Translations under genes and position numbers: made by a program
Assembly (NCBI GenBank): GCA_036675035.1
Contig: JAKFFO010000101.1
Span: 1-12,930 of the forward strand
Direction of reading: 5' to 3'
Length of the DNA stretch: 12,930 nucleotides
Source: MESE01 sp036675035
GTDB lineage: Bacteria; Pseudomonadota; Gammaproteobacteria; Burkholderiales; Burkholderiaceae_D
Part shown: positions 1 to 6,735 of the stretch, piece by piece
Layout of the letters: the number at the start of each line of letters is the position of its first letter
Numbering within the stretch: the first letter of the stretch is position 1
The notes under the pieces: generated by a model
What the model saw: the letters and a program-made list of their open reading frames with translations, nothing else
What the model was told of the DNA's origin: nothing
The model's database searches: none

Positions 1-58
1 CATCGCCAATCGACGGCCGAATGTTTTCGGGGCGCCGTGCAGGAAAATTGCCAACGAA

Positions 59-80
59 GCGGCTGCAAAATGCAGTCCGC
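59..80 (-). terminator. possible weak terminator hairpin downstream of the DUF4197 gene
   Basis: The arms GCGG (59-62) and CCGC (77-80), plus CTGCA (63-67) and TGCAG (71-75), form a 9-bp stem with one bulged base (76) and an AAA loop. It lies about 50 bases beyond the stop of the minus-strand gene at 133-828. No clean T-run follows on either strand, so intrinsic termination is only a guess. I see no coding sequence in positions 1-132. Confidence 0.25.
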
Positions 81-132
81 ATCCAGCGTCGATTTGCAAC
101 CCGTATGCTAAAGCATTGCGCCACATCCACCC

Positions 133-828
133 TCACTTCATGCTGCCGAACACCTTGCCGATGATCTTGCTGCCGGCACCGACCGGATCGCGCCGGATTG
201 CTTTTTCTTCTTCGCCGATCATGTAAAACAGGCCATCCAGCGCGCGCTGGGTGACATATTTTTCAACCGTGGACTGTTGTTCCGGGACGATATTGAAGCT
301 GGCGATCTGCGCTACCGTCGAATTGTATTTCGACGCCAGGCCGGAGCGGTCGGTAATCGATTTGACGATCGGCAAAAATTTGACTGCCAGCGGGCCGCTG
401 GTTTTCTGCCGGAAAAAATCCGTGACTGACGTTTCGCCGCCGGCCAGGATGTTCTTGGCATCGGTCACGCTCATTGATTTCACTGCATTGAGCAATAACG
501 GTTTGGCTAGCGGCACTGCCTTTTCGGCGGCGCGGTTCATCGATACCACCAGTTGATCCAGTTGCGCGCCGCGTCCGGTCATCTTCAATAGCGGTTGTGC
601 CTGCTGCAGGATGCCCGGCAGCTCGATCTTCACCGCGTCGTTTTTCAAAAAACCGTTTTCGACGCCGAGCTTGGCCACAGCTGCGACCGAACCTTTTTCC
701 AGCGCCGCCTTGAGCCCGGCGGTCGCGTCACGGTTGGACAGATCGGATAGTGAAAATGCAAAGGCAGCCGATGCGAACAAAGCCGCAGGCAGCAGAACGG
801 AAAACCGCACGAGTCTTGATTGGCGCAT
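133..828 (-). CDS. DUF4197 family exported protein
   Basis: This 231-residue protein matches the DUF4197 family from memory, a proteobacterial family of about 220-260 residues with no defined biochemical role. Residues 1-24 look like a Sec signal peptide: Arg residues at 2, 5 and 8, a hydrophobic core from about 10 to 20, and an AFA cleavage site before FSLSD. The mature part is predicted helical and contains the phrases DFFRQKTSGPL and ALDGLFYMIGEEEKAIRRDP near the C-terminus, typical of the family. The protein is probably periplasmic. It is transcribed alone; the next gene upstream on the same strand ends 161 bases away. A TATACT at 878-873 on the minus strand could be its -10. No strong ribosome binding site is seen before the ATG. 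The family assignment is confident; the function is unknown. Confidence 0.88.
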   Translation of the reverse strand: MRQSRLVRFSVLLPAALFASAAFAFSLSDLSNRDATAGLKAALEKGSVAAVAKLGVENGFLKNDAVKIELPGILQQAQPLLKMTGRGAQLDQLVVSMNRAAEKAVPLAKPLLLNAVKSMSVTDAKNILAGGETSVTDFFRQKTSGPLAVKFLPIVKSITDRSGLASKYNSTVAQIASFNIVPEQQSTVEKYVTQRALDGLFYMIGEEEKAIRRDPVGAGSKIIGKVFGSMK

Positions 829-872
829 GTTGAGCGATCGCTTTCGGAAAAATGACGAATTCTTTTGTCGTC

Positions 873-878
873 AGTATA
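873..878 (-). promoter_or_regulatory. possible -10 box for the DUF4197 gene
   Basis: TATACT on the minus strand lies 44 bases before the ATG at 828. No convincing -35 hexamer is seen at 16-18 bases; the best T-rich match (TTGGGT) would need a 19-base spacer. The rest of the 829-989 gap holds a 10-bp palindrome (979-988) and no gene. Confidence 0.3.
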
Positions 879-989
879 GTCATCTTTTCGACTGAGAACC
901 CAAACGACGCAGTGCCGCAACGTCCACGGATCCAAGCTGCCACATTTCTGCCTGTAATCTCTGCATAGGCTGCGCGCGGCACATGTGCG

Positions 990-1409
990 CTAATCCGCAC
1001 TGGTCACCAGGATGGTCTCGCCGGACGCCACCAGTTTTTCCACGCCATCCTTTTCGGCGAACACTTCTGCGGTAGTGAATATCTGGCGCTTGCCTGCCTT
1101 GGTGACTTTGCCCCTGGCAAGGAACGCATCTCCAACCGCCGGTGACAGGCAGCTGACCGAATAATGCGATGCAAGGACCCGCTGTCCGGTCACCACGGCA
1201 GCGGCATAACCGCATACCGTGTCGATCAGTGCGCCGATCATGCCCGCGTGCAGAAATCCGGAGTACTGGCCCAGCTCTTTTTTCCACGGCAGCCGGATCT
1301 CCACTTCGCCGTTGTCTGCGCGTGTTACCTCCAGGCCGGCCCACTGGTTGAACGCCGCAGTCCGGTTCACTTCATGCAGAATATCGATTGGTTTCGGAAT
1401 GGTGTCCAT
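990..1409 (-). CDS. PaaI-family hotdog thioesterase (second gene of pair)
   Basis: This 139-residue protein has the single hotdog-fold layout of PaaI/YdiI-type acyl-CoA thioesterases, which hydrolyse the thioester of acyl- or aryl-CoA in the cytoplasm. The signature is around residues 51-63: GFLHAG (H54, G56), then the long helix ALIDTVCGYAA with the acidic D63 expected at the active site. HAG replaces the more usual HGG. The start is supported by GAGGA about 9 bases before the ATG. It follows the thioesterase at 1452-1883 by 42 bases on the same strand, so the two are probably co-transcribed. The two share the fold but differ clearly in sequence, which argues against a recent tandem duplication. 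The substrate cannot be told from sequence. Confidence 0.85.
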   Translation of the reverse strand: MDTIPKPIDILHEVNRTAAFNQWAGLEVTRADNGEVEIRLPWKKELGQYSGFLHAGMIGALIDTVCGYAAAVVTGQRVLASHYSVSCLSPAVGDAFLARGKVTKAGKRQIFTTAEVFAEKDGVEKLVASGETILVTSAD

Positions 1410-1451
1410 TGTTGTGTCCTCGCTGTAAAAAGTTCCGGCAGTCCGGCATCT

Positions 1452-1883
1452 TCATTTGGAAAGTGCGCGGAAGGTGGCGCTGGCTTTCGCGCATATAACG
1501 CCGTTGCTGCTGATGTAGCACTGCGCGAAACACAAGGTCGATCCGGTTTTCGCGAATACCGTATCGAACTCCAGCCATTCGCCGATTTTTGCAGTGCCCA
1601 GGAAATCAACTGACAGATTGACCGTCAACAGACTGTGCGGTGTGGAAAAACGGCTGGCGCATGTCAGTCCCATTGCATTGTCGGCCAGGGCGGAAATCAG
1701 GCCGCCATGTGCAAGCCCGCGCGCATTGGTATGCGCTTCGCGGATGTACAAACCCAGCACGATTCTTTCATCCGATTGTTTTGAATACAGCGGCTCCCAG
1801 GCATCCGTTACCGGACTGTTCCGGAAATGCCTTGTGAAACCGGGAGGCGCCGCTTGCCGCTGACTGTTATCGTCTTGCATCAT
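1452..1883 (-). CDS. PaaI-family hotdog thioesterase (first gene of pair)
   Basis: This 143-residue hotdog-fold protein belongs to the PaaI/acyl-CoA thioesterase superfamily. The motif GLAHGG (residues 56-61) followed by LISALADNAMG carries H59, G60-G61 and D68, the pattern used for thioester binding and catalysis. The last strands (WLEFDTVFAKTGSTLCFAQCYI) also fit the fold. The start is an ATGATG pair preceded by AAGGA at a good distance; either ATG is possible. The gene is first in a probable two-gene operon with the thioesterase at 990-1409 and faces away from a TetR regulator at 2004. The intergenic region holds a TAGACC/AGTCTA palindrome overlapping its likely -10, so repression by that TetR is inferred. 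The substrate is unknown. Confidence 0.86.
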   Translation of the reverse strand: MMQDDNSQRQAAPPGFTRHFRNSPVTDAWEPLYSKQSDERIVLGLYIREAHTNARGLAHGGLISALADNAMGLTCASRFSTPHSLLTVNLSVDFLGTAKIGEWLEFDTVFAKTGSTLCFAQCYISSNGVICAKASATFRALSK

Positions 1884-1938
1884 GATTTATCCTTCACGTA
1901 TGCGTGCCGGCGAACTGCGATCCGGGATATGGTTGATG

Positions 1939-1950
1939 TAGACCAGTCTA
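1939..1950. promoter_or_regulatory. palindromic operator candidate (TAGACC-AGTCTA)
   Basis: TAGACCAGTCTA is a near-perfect inverted repeat: only the two central bases break symmetry. It sits between the divergent thioesterase operon and TetR gene. From memory, TAGACC/GGTCTA-like boxes are recognised by several TetR regulators, including the LmrA/YxaF group to which the neighbour appears to belong. It overlaps the minus-strand -10 candidate and abuts a plus-strand TATAAT (1951-1956), so one bound repressor could block both directions. Confidence 0.6.
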
Positions 1951-1973
1951 TATAATAATGATCAGCATGGCAA
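1945..1973 (-). promoter_or_regulatory. probable promoter of the thioesterase operon
   Basis: On the minus strand, TTGCCA (1973-1968) and TAGACT (1950-1945) are separated by exactly 17 bases. The -10 falls inside the TAGACC/AGTCTA palindrome. The start of transcription would be about 55 bases before the ATG at 1883. Hexamer matches are moderate, so this is inference. Confidence 0.45.
1951..1956 (+). promoter_or_regulatory. possible -10 box of the TetR gene
   Basis: A perfect TATAAT lies directly after the operator palindrome and about 48 bases before the TetR ATG. No good -35 is present at normal spacing: TTGATG at 1933-1938 is only 12 bases away. The spot is consistent with autoregulation by a repressor bound at 1939-1950. 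Confidence 0.4.
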
Positions 1974-2003
1974 GCCGTAGCACCGACCAACCCGGAGTAT
2001 GCA

Positions 2004-2582
2004 ATGCCCGCACTTCCCAAACATCGTGACAAGATCGTGCGCGCCGCTGCGCTGCTGTTCAGGCGCAACGGATATGCCGCGACCGGCATGAACGATATCG
2101 TGGCATTGAGCGGCGCACCGAAAGGCTCGGTCTACCATTATTTCCCCGAAGGCAAAGAGCAGATTGCAATCGAGACCGTCCGCTATGCATCCGGACTGGT
2201 CGCCAGCACGCTGGCCGAATTATCCGGCGCGCATGCGACGCCATCCGACATGGTGCGCGCGTATGGAAAGCTGCTGTGCGGATGGCTTGCAAAGTCCGAG
2301 TATCAGGATGGATGTCCGATCACGACTACCTTACTCGAATTGTCGGTGACAAGCGAGGCTGTCGCCGCAGCCGGGCGCGAAGCGTTTGCATCATGGAGGA
2401 ATATCTATCGGTCGAAGCTGGCGGCAAGCGGTGTGCCGGAGCCGCGCGCTGAGGCACTTGCGTCGATGGCGGTCACCAGTTTCCAGGGAGCGCTGATCCT
2501 GACCAAGGTGGAACGAAGTTCTCAGCCGGTTATCGATGTGGTGGCCGGGATCACTGCATTGTTCGATGACGCGCTCGCATGA
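2004..2582 (+). CDS. TetR/AcrR-family transcriptional regulator, LmrA/YxaF-like
   Basis: This 192-residue protein has the TetR layout. An N-terminal helix-turn-helix spans about residues 8-55 (RAAALLFRRNGYAATGMNDI, then a recognition helix ending GSVYHYFPEGKEQI). An all-helical ligand-binding domain follows. The CPITTTLLELS segment near residue 110 resembles the GCPI... signature of the LmrA/YxaF C-terminal domain. The usual length for the family is about 190 residues. GGAG at 1993-1996 supports the ATG. The gene is divergent from two thioesterases with a palindrome between them, so it probably represses them and itself; the ligand may be an acyl-CoA, a fatty acid or an aromatic compound, but nothing in the sequence decides this. 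It converges on the XRE regulator with 24 bases between stops and no visible terminator. Confidence 0.9.
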   Translation: MPALPKHRDKIVRAAALLFRRNGYAATGMNDIVALSGAPKGSVYHYFPEGKEQIAIETVRYASGLVASTLAELSGAHATPSDMVRAYGKLLCGWLAKSEYQDGCPITTTLLELSVTSEAVAAAGREAFASWRNIYRSKLAASGVPEPRAEALASMAVTSFQGALILTKVERSSQPVIDVVAGITALFDDALA

Positions 2583-2606
2583 CCGCGCGCCATTTTCTGG
2601 CAAATC

Positions 2607-3338
2607 TCATCGCCGGAACCGGGTAAACACTTCGAATTCCCACGACCGCATCGCCAGCAGCAGCGTGTACCCTTCCCGGTGCCGGTCCGCCAGTTTCTGG
2701 TCGGCCTGATGCTGTTGTGCGAAATCTTGCGCCACGCGCTGAAGCCGCTCGACAAACACCGGCGCAAGGCTCTTGCTGATCGATCCGTGCACCAGCACCA
2801 GCGACTCGTCTTCGCGATCGAAACCGCCGGAAAAATAATCGTGCAGCGCATTCTCGCGGAAGAAGTTCATCACCGGGCCGTGCGGCCGCCAGCTGAATGT
2901 CTTCGCGAGCTTGAGCCGGTATCGGTTGAGCGGGCGCAGTTCGATGATGCCGAGCCGGTCCAGCTGCAGCAGGTACTTGATCGCTTCGGGTTCGTCGAGC
3001 CGGTAGCTCGACGTGATCTGCTCCAGCGTCCATTGGCTCAGTACGCAGATCGCCACCAGCAGCAGCTTCTTGTCCGCGACCACCGCTTTTTCCTGGGCCA
3101 GCGTCAGTTCGGCCAGTAGCGGTTGCGCATCGGCGACGCGCTGCGCCAGTTCGGCGAAGTCGATCTTCAGTGCGCTGCAAATCGCATCGATGCGCGACAG
3201 CGGCATGTCGCCTTTCGCCAGCATGCGCTTGACGCTGGACTCGGCCATGTCGAGCTTTTGCGCGAGATCGGCATAGGTCATGCGTGCCGATTTCAATTCA
3301 TCCTTGAGTGCGGTGATCAGGGCTGCGGTCGTGCTCAT
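2607..3338 (-). CDS. XRE-family helix-turn-helix regulator
   Basis: This 243-residue protein starts at an ATG at 3338 (MSTTAALITALKDELK). An in-frame ATG at 3431 would add 31 residues but would run the coding region through the palindrome and the divergent promoter, so I prefer the shorter form. Residues about 6-65 form a Cro/C1-type HTH: ARMTYADLAQKLDMAESSVKRML is the core, followed by LSRIDAICSALKIDFAEL. The remaining ~175 residues are helical and lack an obvious enzyme or ligand motif. The segment about 95-140 (LVAICVLSQWTLEQI, then EAIKYLLQLDRLGIIEL) reads like a second winged-helix domain. No good ribosome binding site is seen. It is divergent from the MFS/acyltransferase gene, with a 15-base palindrome at 3354-3368, suggesting control of itself and perhaps of that gene. 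Confidence 0.85.
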   Translation of the reverse strand: MSTTAALITALKDELKSARMTYADLAQKLDMAESSVKRMLAKGDMPLSRIDAICSALKIDFAELAQRVADAQPLLAELTLAQEKAVVADKKLLLVAICVLSQWTLEQITSSYRLDEPEAIKYLLQLDRLGIIELRPLNRYRLKLAKTFSWRPHGPVMNFFRENALHDYFSGGFDREDESLVLVHGSISKSLAPVFVERLQRVAQDFAQQHQADQKLADRHREGYTLLLAMRSWEFEVFTRFRR

Positions 3339-3353
3339 CGGGTATCGATTTCT

Positions 3354-3368
3354 GCTACCGGCGGTAGC
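3354..3368. promoter_or_regulatory. 15-base palindromic operator candidate
   Basis: GCTACCG-G-CGGTAGC is a perfect 7-1-7 inverted repeat, 15 bases before the XRE start codon and about 27 bases before the -35 of the divergent gene. Its position in a regulator's own leader is typical for an autoregulatory operator. Which protein binds it is inferred from the neighbour only. Confidence 0.55.
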
Positions 3369-3394
3369 TTGTGACAGCAATAGTACAGAATTTC

Positions 3395-3423
3395 TTTTCA
3401 GCCCGGTGTCCGGCATGTATATT
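3395..3423 (+). promoter_or_regulatory. probable sigma70 promoter of the MFS/acyltransferase gene
   Basis: TTTTCA (3395-3400) and TATATT (3418-3423) are spaced by 17 bases. The -10 matches consensus at five of six positions. Transcription would begin near 3430, giving a leader of about 20 bases before the ATG at 3453, with CCGGAG at 3440-3445 as ribosome binding site. Confidence 0.55.
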
Positions 3424-3452
3424 AATCGCAACTTTTCAACCCGGAGTCATCG

Positions 3453-5423
3453 ATGGAGCAATCACCGGTACACCAGTCGCTGGATACTGCCGCGTCGGCG
3501 GAGTCTTCAGATGCGGCACACCCGAATCAGTTTGCGCTATTAAAGCAGCGCCGCTTCGCGCCGTTCTTCTGGACCCAGTTTTCGGGCGCCGCCAACGACA
3601 ACCTGTTCAAGTTCGCGTTTACCGTGATGGTCACCTATCAGCTGCAGATCAGCTGGATGCCGCCGGCAATGGCCGGGCTGGTAATCGGCGCGCTGTTCAT
3701 CCTGCCGTTCCTGCTGTTTTCCGCGACCAGCGGCCAGATTACCGACAAGTATGAAAAGACCACCATTATCCGGCTGCTGAAAAACCTCGAAATCGCGATC
3801 ATGGCCGTCGCGGCATTCGGCTTTCTTATGGGGAACGTGCCGGTGCTATTGGTGTGCATCTTCCTGATGGGCTTGCAATCGACGGTGTTCGGTCCGGTCA
3901 AGTTCGCCTATCTGCCGCAGGCGCTGAATGAGCGGGAACTCACCGGCGGTAACGGCATGGTGGAAATGGGCACCTTCGTCGCCATTTTGCTCGGCAATAT
4001 CGTCGGCGGATTGCTGATCGCGGTACCCGAGGTTGGCCATATCCATGTCGCGGTCGCTTGCCTGGTGCTCGCATTGGCCGGGCGTGCCGCTGCACAATAC
4101 ATTCCGCTGGCGCCGGCGACCGATCCGGGACTGAAAATCAACTGGAATCCGGTCAGCGAGACCTGGCGCAACCTGAAAATGGCGCACCAGAACATCGTGG
4201 TATTCCGCTCGCTGCTCGGCATCAGCTGGATGTGGTTTTTCGGCGCGGTTTTCCTGAGCCAGTTCCCAAGTTTCGCCAAGGAAGTATTGCATGGCGATGA
4301 ACAGGTTGCATCGCTGCTGCTGGTGGTGTTCTCGATCGGTATCGGAACCGGTTCGCTGTTGTGCGAGACGCTGGGTCGCCGGCATGTCGAGATCGGCCTG
4401 GTGCCGCTCGGCGCAATCGGCATGAGCGTTTTCGGAATCGACCTGTATCTTGCATCTAGCAGCCTGCCCGCTTCCGATGTCCAGACCTTGAGCCAGTTCC
4501 TGGCAGTGCCGCAGCACTGGCGCGTGATGGCCGACCTCGCGATGCTGAGCCTGTCGGCCGGGCTGTACAGCGTGCCGATGTATGCACTGATCCAGCTGCG
4601 TTCGCAGCCGACGCACCGTGCGCGCATCATCGCCGCCAACAACATTCTGAACGCCCTGTTCATGGTGATCAGCTCGGTCATTGCCGGCGCGCTGCTCCAG
4701 CTGGGCATGACCATTCCGCAAATCTTCCTTTGCGTGGCATTGGCCAACGCGGTAGTGGCCGCTTACATTTTCCTGCTGGTGCCGGAATACCTGCTGCGTT
4801 TCATCGCCTGGGTGATGTCGCATTTCATGTACCGCTTCAAGATCAAAGGCGATGAAAACATTCCGCTGGCAGGCCCGGCGGTGCTGGTCTGCAACCATGT
4901 CAGCTTCGTCGATGCGATCCTGATGAAGGCGGCGAGCCCGCGCCCGATCTATTTTGTGATGGATCACCGGATCTTCCGGATTCCGGTACTTGGCGCGCTG
5001 TTCAAACTTGCCAAGGCAATCCCGGTTGCATCGCGAACCGACGATCCGGCCGCGTACGAAAAAGCGTTCGAGCGTGCCGCGCAAGTGCTCAGGGATGGCG
5101 ATCTGCTCGCGATCTTCCCCGAAGGCGGAATCACGCGCGACGGTACGCTGCAGCCGTTCAAGGGCGGCATCATGAAAATCCTGGAGCGGGCACAACAGGA
5201 CGGCGTGGCGCCGCCGGTGATCCCGATGGCGCTGACCAACCTGTGGGGCTCATTCTTCAGCCGCATCGAGCAAGTCGACGGTGAGCGCGTGGCGATGGTG
5301 CGGCCGTTCAGGCGCGGCATCCTGAGCCGGGTCGGCCTCAATGTCGGAGCGCCGGTGCCTGCAGAACAGGTGCAGCCCGAACTGCTTCATGAGCGCGTGA
5401 AAAATTTGCTCAATGTGAAATAA
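3453..5423 (+). CDS. MFS transporter (LplT-like) fused to PlsC-like acyltransferase
   Basis: This 656-residue inner-membrane protein has two parts. Residues about 35-440 are a 12-helix MFS transporter; NDNLFKFAFTVMVTYQL near residue 48 and the FGPVKFAYLPQ motif are typical of LplT-like lysophospholipid flippases. Residues about 455-656 are a PlsC/LPLAT domain with NHVSFVD (catalytic H482 and D487, the HX4D motif), FPEG (555-558), and the later IPMALT motif. In Enterobacteria LplT and Aas import lysophosphatidylethanolamine and reacylate it. Many proteobacteria carry a longer fusion of about 1100 residues with an additional acyl-ACP synthetase domain. That third domain is absent here and the protein ends just after the PlsC part. 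The role is probably lysophospholipid recycling or phospholipid acylation using acyl-CoA or acyl-ACP made elsewhere. CGGAG precedes the ATG. Confidence 0.88.
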   Translation: MEQSPVHQSLDTAASAESSDAAHPNQFALLKQRRFAPFFWTQFSGAANDNLFKFAFTVMVTYQLQISWMPPAMAGLVIGALFILPFLLFSATSGQITDKYEKTTIIRLLKNLEIAIMAVAAFGFLMGNVPVLLVCIFLMGLQSTVFGPVKFAYLPQALNERELTGGNGMVEMGTFVAILLGNIVGGLLIAVPEVGHIHVAVACLVLALAGRAAAQYIPLAPATDPGLKINWNPVSETWRNLKMAHQNIVVFRSLLGISWMWFFGAVFLSQFPSFAKEVLHGDEQVASLLLVVFSIGIGTGSLLCETLGRRHVEIGLVPLGAIGMSVFGIDLYLASSSLPASDVQTLSQFLAVPQHWRVMADLAMLSLSAGLYSVPMYALIQLRSQPTHRARIIAANNILNALFMVISSVIAGALLQLGMTIPQIFLCVALANAVVAAYIFLLVPEYLLRFIAWVMSHFMYRFKIKGDENIPLAGPAVLVCNHVSFVDAILMKAASPRPIYFVMDHRIFRIPVLGALFKLAKAIPVASRTDDPAAYEKAFERAAQVLRDGDLLAIFPEGGITRDGTLQPFKGGIMKILERAQQDGVAPPVIPMALTNLWGSFFSRIEQVDGERVAMVRPFRRGILSRVGLNVGAPVPAEQVQPELLHERVKNLLNVK

Positions 5424-5442
5424 GTATCGTGCTTCGATACTT
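5422..5442 (+). terminator. stem-loop overlapping the stop codon of the MFS/acyltransferase gene
   Basis: AAGTATCG (5422-5429), a five-base loop and CGATACTT (5435-5442) form a perfect 8-bp stem that begins inside the TAA stop. No T-run follows (CTGGTGC comes next), so it may be a weak terminator or an mRNA 3'-end stabiliser. Confidence 0.4.
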
Positions 5443-5504
5443 CTGGTGCATAAATTCAGGACCAGACTTGTTTTTCAGTGGCTTTCGCGGTAACAGCAAC
5501 CACA

Positions 5505-5539
5505 ATGCTTCCACCTTAACTTCAACAAGGAGGAAGCAT
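5505..5539 (+). promoter_or_regulatory. RNA hairpin sequestering Shine-Dalgarno and start codon
   Basis: ATGCTTCC (5505-5512) pairs perfectly with GGAAGCAT (5532-5539). After an A/A mismatch (5513/5531), CCTT (5514-5517) pairs with AAGG (5527-5530), leaving a nine-base loop (5518-5526). The 3' arm contains the whole Shine-Dalgarno AAGGAGG (5527-5533) and the first two bases of the ATG at 5538. Folded RNA would therefore hide the initiation site of the 35-codon gene. This could be a translational switch, for example thermosensing, or chance. No T-run follows, so it is not a classical terminator. Confidence 0.55.
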
Positions 5540-5645
5540 GAAAGTTCTAATTCACCGCGATTCCGGTGCGTGGCAGATGCAGGTCTGGATTTCGTTTGTG
5601 GTTGCGGTATTCCTGTGCGCGGCCGGCACAATCTTCGAGGGATGA
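5538..5645 (+). CDS. 35-residue single-helix membrane protein, YiaA/YiaB-like fragment
   Basis: This small gene encodes 35 residues, beginning MKVLIHRDSGAWQMQVW and ending FEG. Residues about 17-32 (WISFVVAVFLCAAGTI) form one hydrophobic helix. It has the strongest ribosome binding site in the window, AAGGAGG, five bases before the ATG. From memory, RDxxAWQxQVWxSFxxAVFLCxxG resembles the start of YiaA/YiaB two-helix inner-membrane proteins of Burkholderiales, which continue for over 100 residues. Here the reading frame stops after the first helix. The next gene starts 7 bases after the stop and in the same frame, separated by TGATGA and AAA. It may be a genuine small membrane protein or the remnant of a YiaA-type gene whose remainder was deleted. 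The preceding hairpin suggests translational control. Confidence 0.6.
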   Translation: MKVLIHRDSGAWQMQVWISFVVAVFLCAAGTIFEG

Positions 5646-5651
5646 TGAAAA

Positions 5652-6707
5652 ATGAGCAAATCGCTAAGGCTCTCTGAAAAATGGTTCCGCCGCGGTCTGT
5701 GGCTGGTGGCATTCGTATTCGCCGGTTTCCTGATCGGGCTGGGCGGCACGATCGTGGAAAACCTGCCGAAGGTCGAACGCAGGCTCGTGCTGGAGGATTT
5801 CATCGACCAGGGCGCGGCACAGCAGGCGCGCAATACGATCAAGACCACGCAGGCGGCGGGCAAGGATGCGAACGACGCGCTGGAACAGGCTGAGCTCAGG
5901 GCACGGGTCGCTCAATCGGATTACCGGTCGGTGCGCGAAAGCTTCAACAACTGGCTGTCGACACGGCATGCGACCGCGCGCAGCGAGCAGGATCCGGAGC
6001 TGATCACGCGCACCAAAGCGCTGGACGAACTGAAGATCGCCGAACGACAGGCACTCGCCGATGTCCAGGCGCAGCAGCAGGCGGCATTGAATGCGCGCCA
6101 GACCGAAACGCGTGCGCGAACGCGCTTGAACGAACTCGAGCGTGTCGCTCAAACCGAGCTGCGTTCCGCACAGCGCCGCCAGGAGTTGCGGGTGTTTCTG
6201 TACCGGCTGGCGTTGACGCTGCCGCTGCTGGTGATTGCCGGCTGGCTGTTCGCGAAGAAAAGAAAGGGCACTTACTGGCCGTTCGTATGGGGTTTCATTT
6301 TCTTCGCGCTGTTCGCCTTCTTCGTCGAGCTGGTTCCTTATCTTCCGAGCTATGGCGGATACGTGCGCTACGCAGTGGGCATCCTGATCACGGTGCTGGT
6401 GGGACGACAGGCGATCGTGTCGCTGAACCGCTATCTGGAGCGGCAAAAGCTTGCCGAACAAAAGCCGGACGTGCAGCGCCGTGAAGAGCTCAGCTACGAT
6501 GTCGCGCTGGCGCGCCTTGCGAAAAGCGTATGTCCCGGCTGTGAGCGGCCGGTCGACCTGAAAGATCCGGCCAACGATTTTTGTCCGCATTGCGGCATCG
6601 GGTTGCACGACCATTGCGTGAAATGCGAATCGCGCAAAGGCTCGTTCGCCAAGTTCTGCCATGCATGCGGAACTCCGGCGAACATGCGGCCGAGCGCGAA
6701 CGCATAA
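5652..6707 (+). CDS. coiled-coil membrane protein with C-terminal zinc ribbons
   Basis: This 351-residue protein is not one I can name. It has a membrane helix near residues 17-37 (LWLVAFVFAGFLIGLGGTIV). A charged, Ala/Gln/Arg-rich region of about 55-175 is likely coiled coil. Two or three further helices lie at about 180-260 (VFLYRLALTLPLLVIAGWLF, WGFIFFALFAFFVEL, YAVGILITVLVGRQAIV). At the C-terminus, about residues 293-344, four Cys pairs (CPGC, CPHC, CVKC, CHAC) can build two zinc ribbons. The coiled coil between the first helix and the later cluster would lie on one side of the membrane and the zinc ribbons at the end, probably in the cytoplasm. It follows the 35-codon gene by 7 bases, so the two are probably co-transcribed. 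The 35-codon gene's tail GAGGGA serves as a spaced ribosome binding site. No catalytic motif is visible. Confidence 0.8.
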   Translation: MSKSLRLSEKWFRRGLWLVAFVFAGFLIGLGGTIVENLPKVERRLVLEDFIDQGAAQQARNTIKTTQAAGKDANDALEQAELRARVAQSDYRSVRESFNNWLSTRHATARSEQDPELITRTKALDELKIAERQALADVQAQQQAALNARQTETRARTRLNELERVAQTELRSAQRRQELRVFLYRLALTLPLLVIAGWLFAKKRKGTYWPFVWGFIFFALFAFFVELVPYLPSYGGYVRYAVGILITVLVGRQAIVSLNRYLERQKLAEQKPDVQRREELSYDVALARLAKSVCPGCERPVDLKDPANDFCPHCGIGLHDHCVKCESRKGSFAKFCHACGTPANMRPSANA

Positions 6708-6735
6708 CCGGACGGAATTAAACCGGAACGAGAAT

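Noticed and set aside
3339..3431. N-terminal extension of the XRE regulator to an ATG at 3431
   Set aside because: The extension covers the palindrome and the divergent promoter and does not resemble HTH proteins, which start a few residues before the first helix.
3846..5195. Long 449-residue minus-strand open frame inside the MFS/acyltransferase gene
   Set aside because: It is rich in Arg, His, Gln and Asp without hydrophobic core or family match, as expected for the antisense shadow of a GC-rich membrane-protein gene.
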